DNA from: Spirochaetaceae bacterium
Lineage (GTDB): Bacteria > Spirochaetota > Spirochaetia > Treponematales > Breznakiellaceae
Length of the DNA: 6,276 nt
Reading direction: 5' to 3'
NCBI GenBank assembly: GCA_031273985.1
Contig: JAISQV010000281.1
Location: 1 to 6,276, forward strand
A program made the position numbers and the translations under genes. Below the pieces are notes generated by a model. It searched no databases, was not told the origin of the DNA, and saw nothing but the letters and a program-made list of their open reading frames with translations. This document shows positions 1-5,609 of the stretch, one piece after another (the first letter of the stretch is position 1; the number at the start of each line of letters is the position of its first letter).

Positions 1-486
1 GGCCCCTTCGAGGTGGATCAGCAGGTGGTGTACCCCAGTCAGGGCGTGGGGGTGATACGGGCCATAGTGGAGAAGGAATTCAAGAGCCATGTGGTCCCCT
101 ATTACAAGATATACCTTGAGGTGTCGGACATGACGATCATGGTCCCCGTGGACCGGGCCGAAGATTTGGGCATCCGGGCCATCGTGCCCATGGACGAGGC
201 CAACCGGGCCCTGGAGCTCATAGGCCAGGAATTTGACCCCATTCCTTCGGACTGGAAGCTCCGCTACCAGATGAATCTGGATCTGTTGAAGAAGGGCAGC
301 GTTACCGACATAGCCGCCATAGTCCGCTCCCTCTACCACCGGAGCAAGGTCAAGGAACTCCCCATCCTGGAGCGGAAGCTCTACGATTCGGCCCTGAAGC
401 TTCTGGAGGATGAGGTGTCCTTTTCCCTTCACAAGCCCAAGGAAGAGGTGGAGACCCTGATCTTCGCCCGGCTTGAATCCCGCTGA
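1..486 (+). CDS. CarD/CdnL-family transcriptional regulator (5' end cut by window)
   Basis: CarD/CdnL proteins bind the RNA polymerase beta subunit and stabilise the open promoter complex, notably at rRNA promoters in the bacteria where they have been studied. The visible protein starts G-P-F-E and runs into V-D-Q-Q-V-V-Y-P-S-Q-G-V-G-V-I, the hallmark opening of the N-terminal Tudor-like RNA polymerase-binding domain (about the first 60 residues). The rest, from about residue 65, is helical with basic and acidic residues, as in the C-terminal DNA-binding domain. The frame is open to base 1, and a GTG at 13 lies too close to the conserved motif to be convincing, so I treat the gene as 5'-partial, missing only a few residues. 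About 161 residues are visible against roughly 160 for the family. The TGA at 484-486 lies 10 bases before the likely ispD start, which suggests co-transcription. Confidence 0.9.
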   Translation, partial: GPFEVDQQVVYPSQGVGVIRAIVEKEFKSHVVPYYKIYLEVSDMTIMVPVDRAEDLGIRAIVPMDEANRALELIGQEFDPIPSDWKLRYQMNLDLLKKGSVTDIAAIVRSLYHRSKVKELPILERKLYDSALKLLEDEVSFSLHKPKEEVETLIFARLESR

Positions 487-496
487 TTCCCCGCCC

Positions 497-1216
497 ATGA
501 TTCCCCGTATTGCCGTTATCATCACCGCCGCGGGCCTCTCCCTCCGCATGGGGGGCGGCAAGAAAGAGTACCTTCCCCTGCCGGGGCGTTTTGACGGGGC
601 CGGGAAGCCCCTCTCGGTTCTGGGCGCATCGCTCCTGGTCTTTGCCGCCCTGCGCGGCGTCGAAACCATCGTGATAACCCATCCCCCCGGCGGCGAGGCG
701 GCCCTGCGCGAGGCCCTGCCCGCTCCGGAGGGCGCGGGGGTGATCCTGGTTCCGGGGGGCGAAAGCCGCCGCGCCTCGGTGCAGCGCGCGCTGGAAGCCC
801 TGGCTTCCCCCCAGGTGGCGCTGATCCACGACGGGGCCCGGCCCTGGGTGGACGGGGAGCTCGCCCTGCGGGTCGCCGGGGCGGCCCTGGAACACGGCGC
901 CGCCATACCCCTCCTCCCCCTGAGCGAGACTCCCAAGGAGCATGACGGCGCCGGCCTGATCACGGGGCACCTCCGGCGGGGGCGCGTGGGGCTGGCCCAG
1001 ACCCCCCAGGGCTTTCTCTGGCCCGGCATACTCGAAGCCCACCGGAAGGCCGAGCGGCGGGAGCGGGAGGAGGGCTTTGAGTACACCGATGACGCGGAAG
1101 TCTGGGCGGAATTCATGGGCCCCGTGGCCGTGGTCCCCGGCTCGGCGCGGAACCGGAAGATCACCTTTCCCGGCGATCTGGAGGCCGGGCCGGAGGTTCC
1201 CCCCTGCTCCGCATAG
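497..1216 (+). CDS. ispD: 2-C-methyl-D-erythritol 4-phosphate cytidylyltransferase (IspD)
   Basis: IspD transfers CMP from CTP to MEP, giving CDP-ME, the third step of the cytosolic MEP isoprenoid pathway. From the ATG at 497 the 239-residue protein opens with A-V-I-I-T-A-A-G-L-S-L-R-M-G and a following K-K-E, the Gly-rich CTP-binding loop with its Arg and Lys. Later come E-S-R-R-A-S-V-Q-R-A-L, I-H-D-G-A-R-P-W-V, Q-T-P-Q-G-F, Y-T-D-D-A-E and R-N-R-K-I-T-F-P-G-D-L, which match the conserved substrate-binding blocks, including the C-terminal Lys. The usual D-T of the P-x-x-D-T-x-K block reads E-T here. A TTG at 473 would add eight residues and overlap carD. I prefer 497 because the family starts just before the AVI strand; neither start has a clear Shine-Dalgarno. 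A short insert (G-R-F-D-G-A-G) follows the loop. The reading frame ends at TAG 1214-1216, inside the start region of ispF; see the junction feature. Confidence 0.93.
   Translation: MIPRIAVIITAAGLSLRMGGGKKEYLPLPGRFDGAGKPLSVLGASLLVFAALRGVETIVITHPPGGEAALREALPAPEGAGVILVPGGESRRASVQRALEALASPQVALIHDGARPWVDGELALRVAGAALEHGAAIPLLPLSETPKEHDGAGLITGHLRRGRVGLAQTPQGFLWPGILEAHRKAERREREEGFEYTDDAEVWAEFMGPVAVVPGSARNRKITFPGDLEAGPEVPPCSA
1192..1206 (+). promoter_or_regulatory. Shine-Dalgarno plus six-C run at the ispD/ispF junction
   Basis: GGAGGT at 1192-1197 is a strong match to the anti-Shine-Dalgarno. It is followed by six C residues at 1199-1204 and then TG. Five to seven bases separate the Shine-Dalgarno from CTG 1204, typical initiation spacing. 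The same segment could support a -1 slip on the C run: IspD frame ...V-P-P then re-reading base 1204 gives L-L-R-I-G-L-G-W-D in the IspF frame. Adding one C would give the same in-frame fusion. The site overlaps the last ten codons of ispD, whose TAG is at 1214. What is seen is the motif and the frame relationship; its role is inference. Confidence 0.55.
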
Positions 1217-1686
1217 GCTTGGGCTGGGACCTGCACCGCCTTGAGCCGGGCCGGCGCTTCCTCCTCGGCGGGGTGGAGATACCCTTCGACCGGGGGGAGG
1301 CGGGCCATTCCGACGGGGACGCGCTTGCCCACGCGGTTATTGACGCCCTTCTCGGCGCGGCGGCCCTGGGGGACATAGGCGAACTCTTTCCGCCGGGGGA
1401 CCCCCGCTTCCGGGACGCCGATTCCCTGGCCCTGCTCAGGGAGGCCTGGGCGTTGGCACGCCGCCGGGGTTTCAGGCTCCTGAGCCTGGACTCCGTGGTG
1501 ATCTGCCAGGAGCCCAGGGTGCTGCCCTGGCGGGAAGCCATCCGAGCCTCCCTGGCCCGGGCCCTGGAGGTATCCCCGGAGCTGGTGTTTGTCAAGGGAA
1601 AAACCGCCGAGGGCCTGGGCGATACGGGCCGGGGGCTTGCCGTAGAAGCCCTGGCAACGGCTCTTCTGGAGGGCGGGGAATCGTGA
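1204..1686 (+). CDS. ispF: 2-C-methyl-D-erythritol 2,4-cyclodiphosphate synthase (IspF), unusual start
   Basis: IspF cyclises CDP-ME 2-phosphate to ME-cyclodiphosphate with release of CMP, two pathway steps after IspD. The family signature R-I-G-x-G-x-D-x-H appears as R-I-G-L-G-W-D-L-H, supplying the Asp and His metal ligands. It is followed by G-H-S-D-G-D, then H-A-V-I-D-A-L-L-G-A-A-A-L-G-D-I-G with the third metal ligand, and by a C-terminal K-T-A-E-G-L-G-D-T-G-R-G block. The first ordinary start codon in frame is TTG at 1219, which would drop the conserved R-I-G of the first strand. No ATG, GTG or TTG lies between the in-frame TGA at 1090 and 1219. I place the start at CTG 1204 because GGAGGT at 1192-1197 is correctly spaced from it and the product is then 160 residues (E. 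coli IspF has 159). Alternatives are TTG 1219 (155 residues) or an IspD-IspF fusion through a frameshift. The enzyme identity is secure; the start is not. Confidence 0.92.
   Translation: MLRIGLGWDLHRLEPGRRFLLGGVEIPFDRGEAGHSDGDALAHAVIDALLGAAALGDIGELFPPGDPRFRDADSLALLREAWALARRRGFRLLSLDSVVICQEPRVLPWREAIRASLARALEVSPELVFVKGKTAEGLGDTGRGLAVEALATALLEGGES
1668..1673 (+). promoter_or_regulatory. Ribosome binding site for nth
   Basis: GGAGGG lies inside the last codons of ispF, nine bases before the GTG at 1683. It supports that GTG as the nth start over the in-frame ATG at 1710, and with the four-base GTGA overlap it suggests translational coupling to ispF. Confidence 0.6.
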
Positions 1687-2372
1687 AAGCCGCCCCCTGG
1701 GACGCCGTCATGTCCGCCCTGGAAGACTGGCGCGGCGCCTGGCTCCGGGAGCACGGCGAGGGGGAGGACCCCGCGGTAACGGCCATTGCCAGTTACTACC
1801 GGCTGGACCCCTGGGCGGTGCTGGCCTCCACGATACTGAGCCTGCGGACCAAGGACGAAACCACCATGGCGGCCTCCCAGCGGCTTCTCAAAGAGTTACC
1901 CACCATGGAAGCCCTGGCCGCCCGCCCGGAGGAAGAAATAGAACGCCTGATCTACCCCGTGGGTTTCTACCATACCAAGGCGAAGAATCTCAAAAAAATG
2001 GCGGGGATCATCCTGGAGCGCCACGGCGGAAAAGTCCCCGCCGACATGGAAACCCTGCTTTCCCTCCCCGGCGTGGGCAGGAAGACCGCCAACCTGGTGC
2101 TTTCCGAGGCCTACGAAATAGACGCGATCTGCGTGGATGTGCACGTACACAGAATCTCCAACCGGGCCGGCTGGCTCGGGGCGGCGGGGACGGGCTCGCC
2201 GGAAGAGACCGAGCGGGTCCTGCGGGACACGCTGCCCCGGAAATACTGGCGGCGGATCAACCTCCTCCTTGTTTTTTACGGCCAGCAAGTCTGCCGCCCC
2301 CTGAGCCCCTGGTGCTCCCGCTGCGTGGTAGCCGCCCACTGCGAGCGCCGGGGCGTGGATCGCAGCCGCTAG
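1683..2372 (+). CDS. nth: Endonuclease III, bifunctional DNA glycosylase/AP lyase with [4Fe-4S] cluster
   Basis: Endonuclease III removes oxidised pyrimidines from DNA and nicks the resulting abasic site in base-excision repair. The 229-residue protein has the helix-hairpin-helix L-P-G-V-G-R-K-T-A at 128-136, with K134 the expected Schiff-base lysine. V-D-V-H-V-H-R at 151-157 holds the catalytic D152. The C-terminus has C204, C211, C214 and C220, an exact C-x6-C-x2-C-x5-C cluster motif. The early block L-S-L-R-T-K-D-E-T (52-60) has Arg where E. coli Nth has Gln, resembling the variant I recall from Thermotoga and archaeal homologues. The start is GTG 1683, overlapping the ispF stop by four bases; ATG 1710 would remove nine residues and is possible because the N-terminus is about 20 residues longer than in E. 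coli. It is the last gene of the compact operon. Confidence 0.95.
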   Translation: MKAAPWDAVMSALEDWRGAWLREHGEGEDPAVTAIASYYRLDPWAVLASTILSLRTKDETTMAASQRLLKELPTMEALAARPEEEIERLIYPVGFYHTKAKNLKKMAGIILERHGGKVPADMETLLSLPGVGRKTANLVLSEAYEIDAICVDVHVHRISNRAGWLGAAGTGSPEETERVLRDTLPRKYWRRINLLLVFYGQQVCRPLSPWCSRCVVAAHCERRGVDRSR

Positions 2373-2466
2373 CAAACAAAGCCCGCAAAGGCAAGACCCA
2401 AAATCAGGCGCAGCCGGGTGCGCCCAGGCATTCAAGAAATGGAGCTTTCCGGCCGTAAATTAATGG

Positions 2467-2901
2467 GTGAAGGCCCTTAAATATCTCGCCGCCCTGTGGG
2501 TGAGCATTCTGGTACACTCCCTCTTGTCCTTTTTTGCCGGCTCGGCGGGGCTTTCCGCATACGATCAACTAAAGGCCGAAACCGCCCGGCAGGAGGCCAA
2601 CCTTGAGGCCCTGCAGCGGACTACCGGGGAGCTTGAGGGGGAGAAGGCCGCCCTGCTCAACGACCCCCAGACGATCAGGGTCAAGGCGCGGGAACTGGGC
2701 TACGGCGGCCCGGAGGAGCAGTTTGTCCGCATTGTGGGGCTCTCCCGGCCCATGCGTCAGCGTTACAACGCGGGGCAAAGCATCGATGCCAGGCCGCCGG
2801 AATTTCTCCCGGAGTCCACGATACGCCTCGTATCGCTCCTCGCCGGGGGCATCACGCTGGTCTTCCTGCTGATCTGCAGGAGCCTCAAAATGCTGCTGTA
2901 G
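2467..2901 (+). CDS. FtsB/DivIC-like septum formation initiator with two membrane segments
   Basis: FtsB/DivIC proteins are small membrane proteins of the divisome, pairing with FtsL and linking to FtsQ/DivIB. Here a hydrophobic segment at about 5-28 is followed by a predicted coiled coil at about 33-65, rich in Ala, Glu and Leu. Then L-N-D-P-Q-T-I-R-V-K-A-R-E-L-G-Y-G-G-P-E-E-Q-F-V, at 65-87, closely fits the family ending (N-D-P-x-x-I-x-x-x-A-R-E-x-L-G-x-x-x-P-x-E). Unusually, residues 88-118 form an extra stretch leading to a second strongly hydrophobic segment at about 119-137. At 144 residues it is longer than typical FtsB (about 100). The start is the GTG two codons after an in-frame TAA; the next GTG (2500) would destroy the first membrane segment. 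No Shine-Dalgarno is well placed: GGAG at 2441-2444 is 22 bases away. It is 94 bases after nth and may be separately transcribed. Family call is good; partner assignment is inference. Confidence 0.75.
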   Translation: MKALKYLAALWVSILVHSLLSFFAGSAGLSAYDQLKAETARQEANLEALQRTTGELEGEKAALLNDPQTIRVKARELGYGGPEEQFVRIVGLSRPMRQRYNAGQSIDARPPEFLPESTIRLVSLLAGGITLVFLLICRSLKMLL

Positions 2902-2921
2902 GGCGGTATCCGTTTCCGCCG

Positions 2922-3818
2922 TCAGGGGCGGCCCGGCGGGCTCCTCGTCCACTCGGTTTCCTGCTCCCCGGCGATACCGGCCTCCGCGTCTCCTCCGGGG
3001 TGCGCCCCAATCGCCCGCCGAATACCCCTGAGGACGGAGCCCCCCTCAAAGAGCGCAAGCTCCCAGTGCATGGGCTCCGCCTCCCGCACAAGCCGCCGGG
3101 CCTCGTCGTAGGGCGCCGGGTGGTAGTAGCGCTCATGGTTGGGGGAAACCTGATCCACCAGGAGGATGCCCTCTTCGATACGCCAGGACAGCTCCATCTG
3201 GACGCCGGATAGGAAGAGCGCCATGCCCCGGCCCTGGGGGAAGAAGCGGATCATCGCTATGCCCCTGTCCCCCCGCCATGCGCCCAGGATTCCCCGCTCC
3301 GTGGGGTATACCCTTGAGGACGCCGGGGAAAAACCGGGGCCCTCCCCGGCCCCCTGATTCCTCGCCGGGGCAAAGGCGGTTTCCATCATGCCCCTGGCCC
3401 TGAGGGCCAGTTCCCCCGTGCTGCGATAGACCCCGGTGTAGCGGGCAAGCTCGCCGGTCCGCAGATTCTCCACCTGCATCTCCAGAACCCGGCCCGCCTC
3501 TTCCTCCCGTATGACGAAGGAAAGGCTGTAGTCCAGGGTTTCCGGCGGGGCCGCCGAAACCCCGCCGCCGGTCTCATCAACGTCATCGGGTGTCTCTTCC
3601 GGTATCTCTTCCTGCGGCTCTTCCGGCACGGCGGCGCTGCGGACCAGGGTGCCCCTGCCGGAAAGGTAGGATTCCAGCAGGGCTTCAATGATCCGGGCCT
3701 CTTCCTGTCCCAGTCCCGGAAAGGTAAATTCCCCCACCTGCAAAAGGAGCCTTTCTTCTTCGGGGAAGGAGAACCCCGCAAGAGAACAGAGTAGTACAAG
3801 GGTAAGAATTTTTCTCAT
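2922..3818 (-). CDS. Exported protein of unknown function with acidic linker
   Basis: I do not recognise a named family. The 298-residue product starts M-R-K-I-L-T-L-V-L-L-C-S-L-A-G-F-S-F, a short Sec signal peptide. C11 is not in a good lipobox because Leu precedes it, so lipidation is unlikely. Residues 22-60 and 95-148 read as alternating strands and helices (L-L-L-Q-V-G-E-F-T-F then a helix; Y-S-L-S-F-V-I-R; V-E-N-L-R-T-G-E-L), reminiscent of TolB-N/LpoB-like envelope proteins. They are split by a Glu/Pro/Asp-rich linker at 64-86. Residues 170-268 form a second, beta-rich unit starting G-I-L-G-A-W-R-G-D-R-G and containing Q-V-S-P-N-H-E-R-Y-Y-H-P-A-P-Y. The last 28 residues look unstructured. 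The start is the ATG at 3818-3816, which has only a weak GGA before it. A promoter candidate lies upstream. The gene ends 20 bases from the converging FtsB-like gene. Probably periplasmic; the domain comparison is inference. Confidence 0.8.
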   Translation of the reverse strand: MRKILTLVLLCSLAGFSFPEEERLLLQVGEFTFPGLGQEEARIIEALLESYLSGRGTLVRSAAVPEEPQEEIPEETPDDVDETGGGVSAAPPETLDYSLSFVIREEEAGRVLEMQVENLRTGELARYTGVYRSTGELALRARGMMETAFAPARNQGAGEGPGFSPASSRVYPTERGILGAWRGDRGIAMIRFFPQGRGMALFLSGVQMELSWRIEEGILLVDQVSPNHERYYHPAPYDEARRLVREAEPMHWELALFEGGSVLRGIRRAIGAHPGGDAEAGIAGEQETEWTRSPPGRP

Positions 3819-3826
3819 GGTCCGGC

Positions 3827-3848
3827 GGTGCGGTCCCGGGGCCGCACC
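3827..3848 (-). other. Leader hairpin before the 298-residue exported protein gene
   Basis: GGTGCGG (3827-3833) and CCGCACC (3842-3848) form a perfect seven-base stem around an eight-base loop containing CCCGGG. On the minus strand it falls between the predicted transcription start and the ATG at 3818, eight bases before it. It is not followed by a T run in either direction, so it is not a standard terminator. It could influence translation or mRNA stability; that is inference. Confidence 0.4.
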
Positions 3849-3857
3849 TTAATGGAT

Positions 3858-3886
3858 AGTGTACACCTTCCGGGGGACTCAGGCAA
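3858..3886 (-). promoter_or_regulatory. Candidate sigma-70 promoter for the 298-residue exported protein gene
   Basis: Reading the minus strand, TTGCCT (3886-3881) serves as -35, followed by a 17-base spacer and TACACT (3863-3858) as -10; each matches four of six consensus bases. Transcription would start near 3851, giving a leader of roughly 33 bases. It lies in the 84-base gap after the SPOR-domain gene, which itself has no visible terminator, so the third gene may be read both from this promoter and by read-through. Confidence 0.45.
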
Positions 3887-3902
3887 GAAAGATTATTGAA
3901 TG

Positions 3903-5606
3903 TTAGTTATGGCGCACAAAAGCGCCGCTATAGCCGCGCAGCCTGAAGCGCTCCAGAAGGGCGGCGCTCTCCCCCCGGTTCACCGGGCCCACGAGGATGC
4001 GGTAGAGGGAGCCTGTTTCCTGCACCGCCAGGGGGTAGGTCCGGCCAAGCTTTTCGAGTTCCTGCGCCGCCAAATCCGCCCTGCTGTAGGCGGCAAGCTG
4101 CAGGTAGTAGCTGCCCCGCTCAAGCTCCCGTATCACGGGCGCGGAAAAGCGGCCTTCCCCGGCGGCGGGGCTCTCCCCGGCGGGCGCGGCGGGAGCGGGA
4201 GCTGTCCCGGCTGCCTGCGCGGGCGCTGCTGCGGCCCCGGCTGCCTGCGCGGGCGCCGCCGGAGCGGGCTCCCTGGCGGCGGGCGCGGCGACAAAGGCGC
4301 CGGGGTCCATGGCCGGCTCAAGAGGGGCGGGCTGCCCGGCGCTCCGCTCCGGGATCGGCGGGGCCAGGGGCTCCAGCGGGGGGAGCGGCGGAAGGGGGCC
4401 CGGCCCGGTTGCCCGGCGCTCCGGTATCGGGGGAATGAACAAAGCTTCGGGGATGTACACCTCCTGGTCCGTCTCACCGGCATAAGAACGCTCCGGTATT
4501 GGGGCAACCTCGAAATCCTCGGGGAGGCCCTCGAAGGGGTATTCCGGCGTCCGCTGGTCCGCGGGAACCAGGGAAATCTGGTATTCCGCCGGCAGGGGCG
4601 GCGGCGGGGCCGGGTAGGGCGGCTCCGGCAGGTAGACCCGGCTGTCCGAAGGATTCGGGGCGTACTCCGTCTGGGCGGGCTGACGCAACACATTCTCCTG
4701 GGGCGGCGGGGGGGCGGGGGGCGCTGCGTAGGCCGGTGGGGGCGGCGGCTCGTAGGCCGGGGCGGCGGGCGCGGGCGGCACGTAGGCCGGAGCGGGAGGC
4801 GGCTCGTAGGCTTCGGCCAAAAATGTCTCGGGGGAAGCCGCCGGATCCGGAAGCGGCTCAGGCGGGGCGGTCCAGCCAAAAACAGAATAATCCGTCCTGT
4901 CCGGGGCGGGGGGAACCTCACCCTCCGGGGGCGGAAGGTCCACGATCAGGTCCGCCGCCGCGGGATTGGGGGGAATTGCCGGGCGGAGCCCAGCTTCCGG
5001 GGCGGCCTCCGGGCGGAGCCCAGCTTCCGGGCGGAGCCCGGCTTCCGAGTGCTGCCCGGCTTCGGGGGCGGCTTCCGGGCGAAGCCCGCTCTCCGGGGGG
5101 GCCCCGATGGGGGGCACGAAGGACGCCGGATCGGGGACCGGCTCCTCCGGCGGGCGCTCCGGCGGCGCATAGGCCGGGTTTCCCGCGTCGTAATTCGCGC
5201 TGAGGCCCGCCGCGGCGAGGGCCGCCCGGGGGTCGAAGTCCGGGTCTCCTGAAACCATCCCCTGATTGAAGCGGGAAAACGCGATGGGGTCCTGGGGCAT
5301 GGTCATCCTGATCCGGCCTATGGAGCGGTTTTGCAGCCCTACGGCCCGGGCAGTATCGGCGGACACGATGGCCAGAAGGCCGGGTGAATCCAGCGAGGCG
5401 GCCACGATGACCCTGATGCTCTTCCCCGTCTCCAGATTCGTAAGATCCACCACGGTATTCCGGGGAAAGGACTTCGTGGCCACATAGTAACCTTCATCGG
5501 GGAGCTCCCCGTTGAGGCTTACCGCGGCGGCGCCCTCCCACACCGAAGCGGCGCTGCTGAGCAGTGCAAACACCGCAATAACACAGACCGCGCCTGGTTT
5601 CTTCAT
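3903..5606 (-). CDS. Exported SPOR-domain protein with degenerate double-psi barrel and long Pro/Ala linker
   Basis: This 567-residue protein probably binds peptidoglycan in the envelope. A signal peptide covers about residues 1-28. Residues 36-101 resemble an RlpA-like double-psi beta-barrel (F-P-R-N-T-V-V-D-L-T-N-L-E-T-G-K-S-I-R-V-I-V, later A-D-T-A-R-A-V-G-L), but the D-R-G-P and I-D-L-S blocks of RlpA are replaced, so lytic activity is doubtful. Residues 144-487 are a low-complexity Pro/Ala/Glu linker with several internal repeats. Residues 497-567 form a SPOR domain, with G-S-Y-Y-L-Q-L-A-A-Y-S at its start and Y-R-I-L-V-G-P-V near its middle; SPOR domains bind denuded glycan strands, typically at the division site. 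The ATG at 5606-5604 has AAGGA at 5618-5614, seven bases before it. It begins three bases after the 163-residue gene stops, so the two are an operon. The domain order resembles RlpA. Not a recognised named gene. Confidence 0.87.
   Translation of the reverse strand: MKKPGAVCVIAVFALLSSAASVWEGAAAVSLNGELPDEGYYVATKSFPRNTVVDLTNLETGKSIRVIVAASLDSPGLLAIVSADTARAVGLQNRSIGRIRMTMPQDPIAFSRFNQGMVSGDPDFDPRAALAAAGLSANYDAGNPAYAPPERPPEEPVPDPASFVPPIGAPPESGLRPEAAPEAGQHSEAGLRPEAGLRPEAAPEAGLRPAIPPNPAAADLIVDLPPPEGEVPPAPDRTDYSVFGWTAPPEPLPDPAASPETFLAEAYEPPPAPAYVPPAPAAPAYEPPPPPAYAAPPAPPPPQENVLRQPAQTEYAPNPSDSRVYLPEPPYPAPPPPLPAEYQISLVPADQRTPEYPFEGLPEDFEVAPIPERSYAGETDQEVYIPEALFIPPIPERRATGPGPLPPLPPLEPLAPPIPERSAGQPAPLEPAMDPGAFVAAPAAREPAPAAPAQAAGAAAAPAQAAGTAPAPAAPAGESPAAGEGRFSAPVIRELERGSYYLQLAAYSRADLAAQELEKLGRTYPLAVQETGSLYRILVGPVNRGESAALLERFRLRGYSGAFVRHN
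4206..4256 (-). repeat. Two copies of a 21-base direct repeat in the linker coding region
   Basis: Identical 21-base copies at 4206-4226 and 4236-4256 have a 30-base period and encode two A-P-A-Q-A-A-G units (residues 451-467 of the SPOR-domain protein). Exact identity, including third codon positions, points to a recent tandem duplication. Confidence 0.8.
4341..4502 (-). repeat. Three P-I-P-E-R motifs with a 24-residue period
   Basis: The linker contains A-P-I-P-E-R-S, P-P-I-P-E-R-R and P-P-I-P-E-R-S, with the Ile at residues 370, 394 and 418, exactly 24 residues apart. Sequence between them differs, so only the motif and spacing are kept. It could be a short binding motif or the remains of an old duplication. 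Confidence 0.65.
4701..4811 (-). repeat. A-Y-x-P-P proline/tyrosine repeats
   Basis: Residues 266-302 of the SPOR-domain protein contain A-Y-E-P-P, A-Y-V-P-P, A-Y-E-P-P and A-Y-A-A-P, with Tyr at 267, 275, 285 and 293, in a run of almost only Pro and Ala. This would be an extended, polyproline-like segment. Confidence 0.7.
4980..5087 (-). repeat. G-L-R-P-E-A tandem repeats
   Basis: Residues 174-209 of the SPOR-domain protein hold four G-L-R-P units (at 174, 190, 196 and 206) with P-E-A-G or S-E-A-G between them. The DNA shows matching near-identical units, so the array can expand or contract in frame by 18 or more bases. Confidence 0.75.
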
Positions 5607-5609
5607 CGT

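Noticed and set aside
350..1042. 230-codon minus-strand frame opposite carD and ispD
   Set aside because: The plus strand encodes clearly conserved enzymes here; the antisense product has no recognisable domain and biased GC-driven composition.
1161..1754. 197-codon minus-strand frame opposite ispF
   Set aside because: Ser/Arg/Pro-rich shadow of the conserved ispF gene.
2407..2424. GGCGC/GCGCC inverted repeat after nth, possible operon terminator
   Set aside because: A five-base stem with an eight-base loop and no following T run is expected often by chance in DNA this GC-rich.
1896..2435. 179-codon minus-strand frame opposite nth
   Set aside because: Overlaps the coding region containing the catalytic and iron-sulfur motifs of Nth; no independent support.
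2463..2480. Five-codon frame starting ATG just before the FtsB-like start
   Set aside because: Too short to support as a leader peptide; no ribosome binding site and no regulatory motif seen.
2902..2920. GGCGG/CCGCC inverted repeat between the converging genes, possible bidirectional terminator
   Set aside because: The stem is only five bases with a nine-base loop and no T run on either side.
3786..3818. Lipoprotein signal (Cys11) in the 298-residue protein
   Set aside because: The residue before Cys is Leu, not Gly, Ala or Ser, and the hydrophobic stretch before it is too short for a convincing lipobox.
4133..4921. 262-codon Arg/Pro-rich frame on the minus strand within the SPOR-domain gene
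   Set aside because: It is an out-of-frame reading of the linker on the same strand, with pure low-complexity composition.
3900..5252. 450-codon open frame on the plus strand opposite the SPOR-domain gene
   Set aside because: Its product is Gly/Arg-rich low complexity, as expected from the complement of a GC-rich Pro/Ala-coding stretch. The opposite frame has a signal peptide, a ribosome binding site and a SPOR domain.
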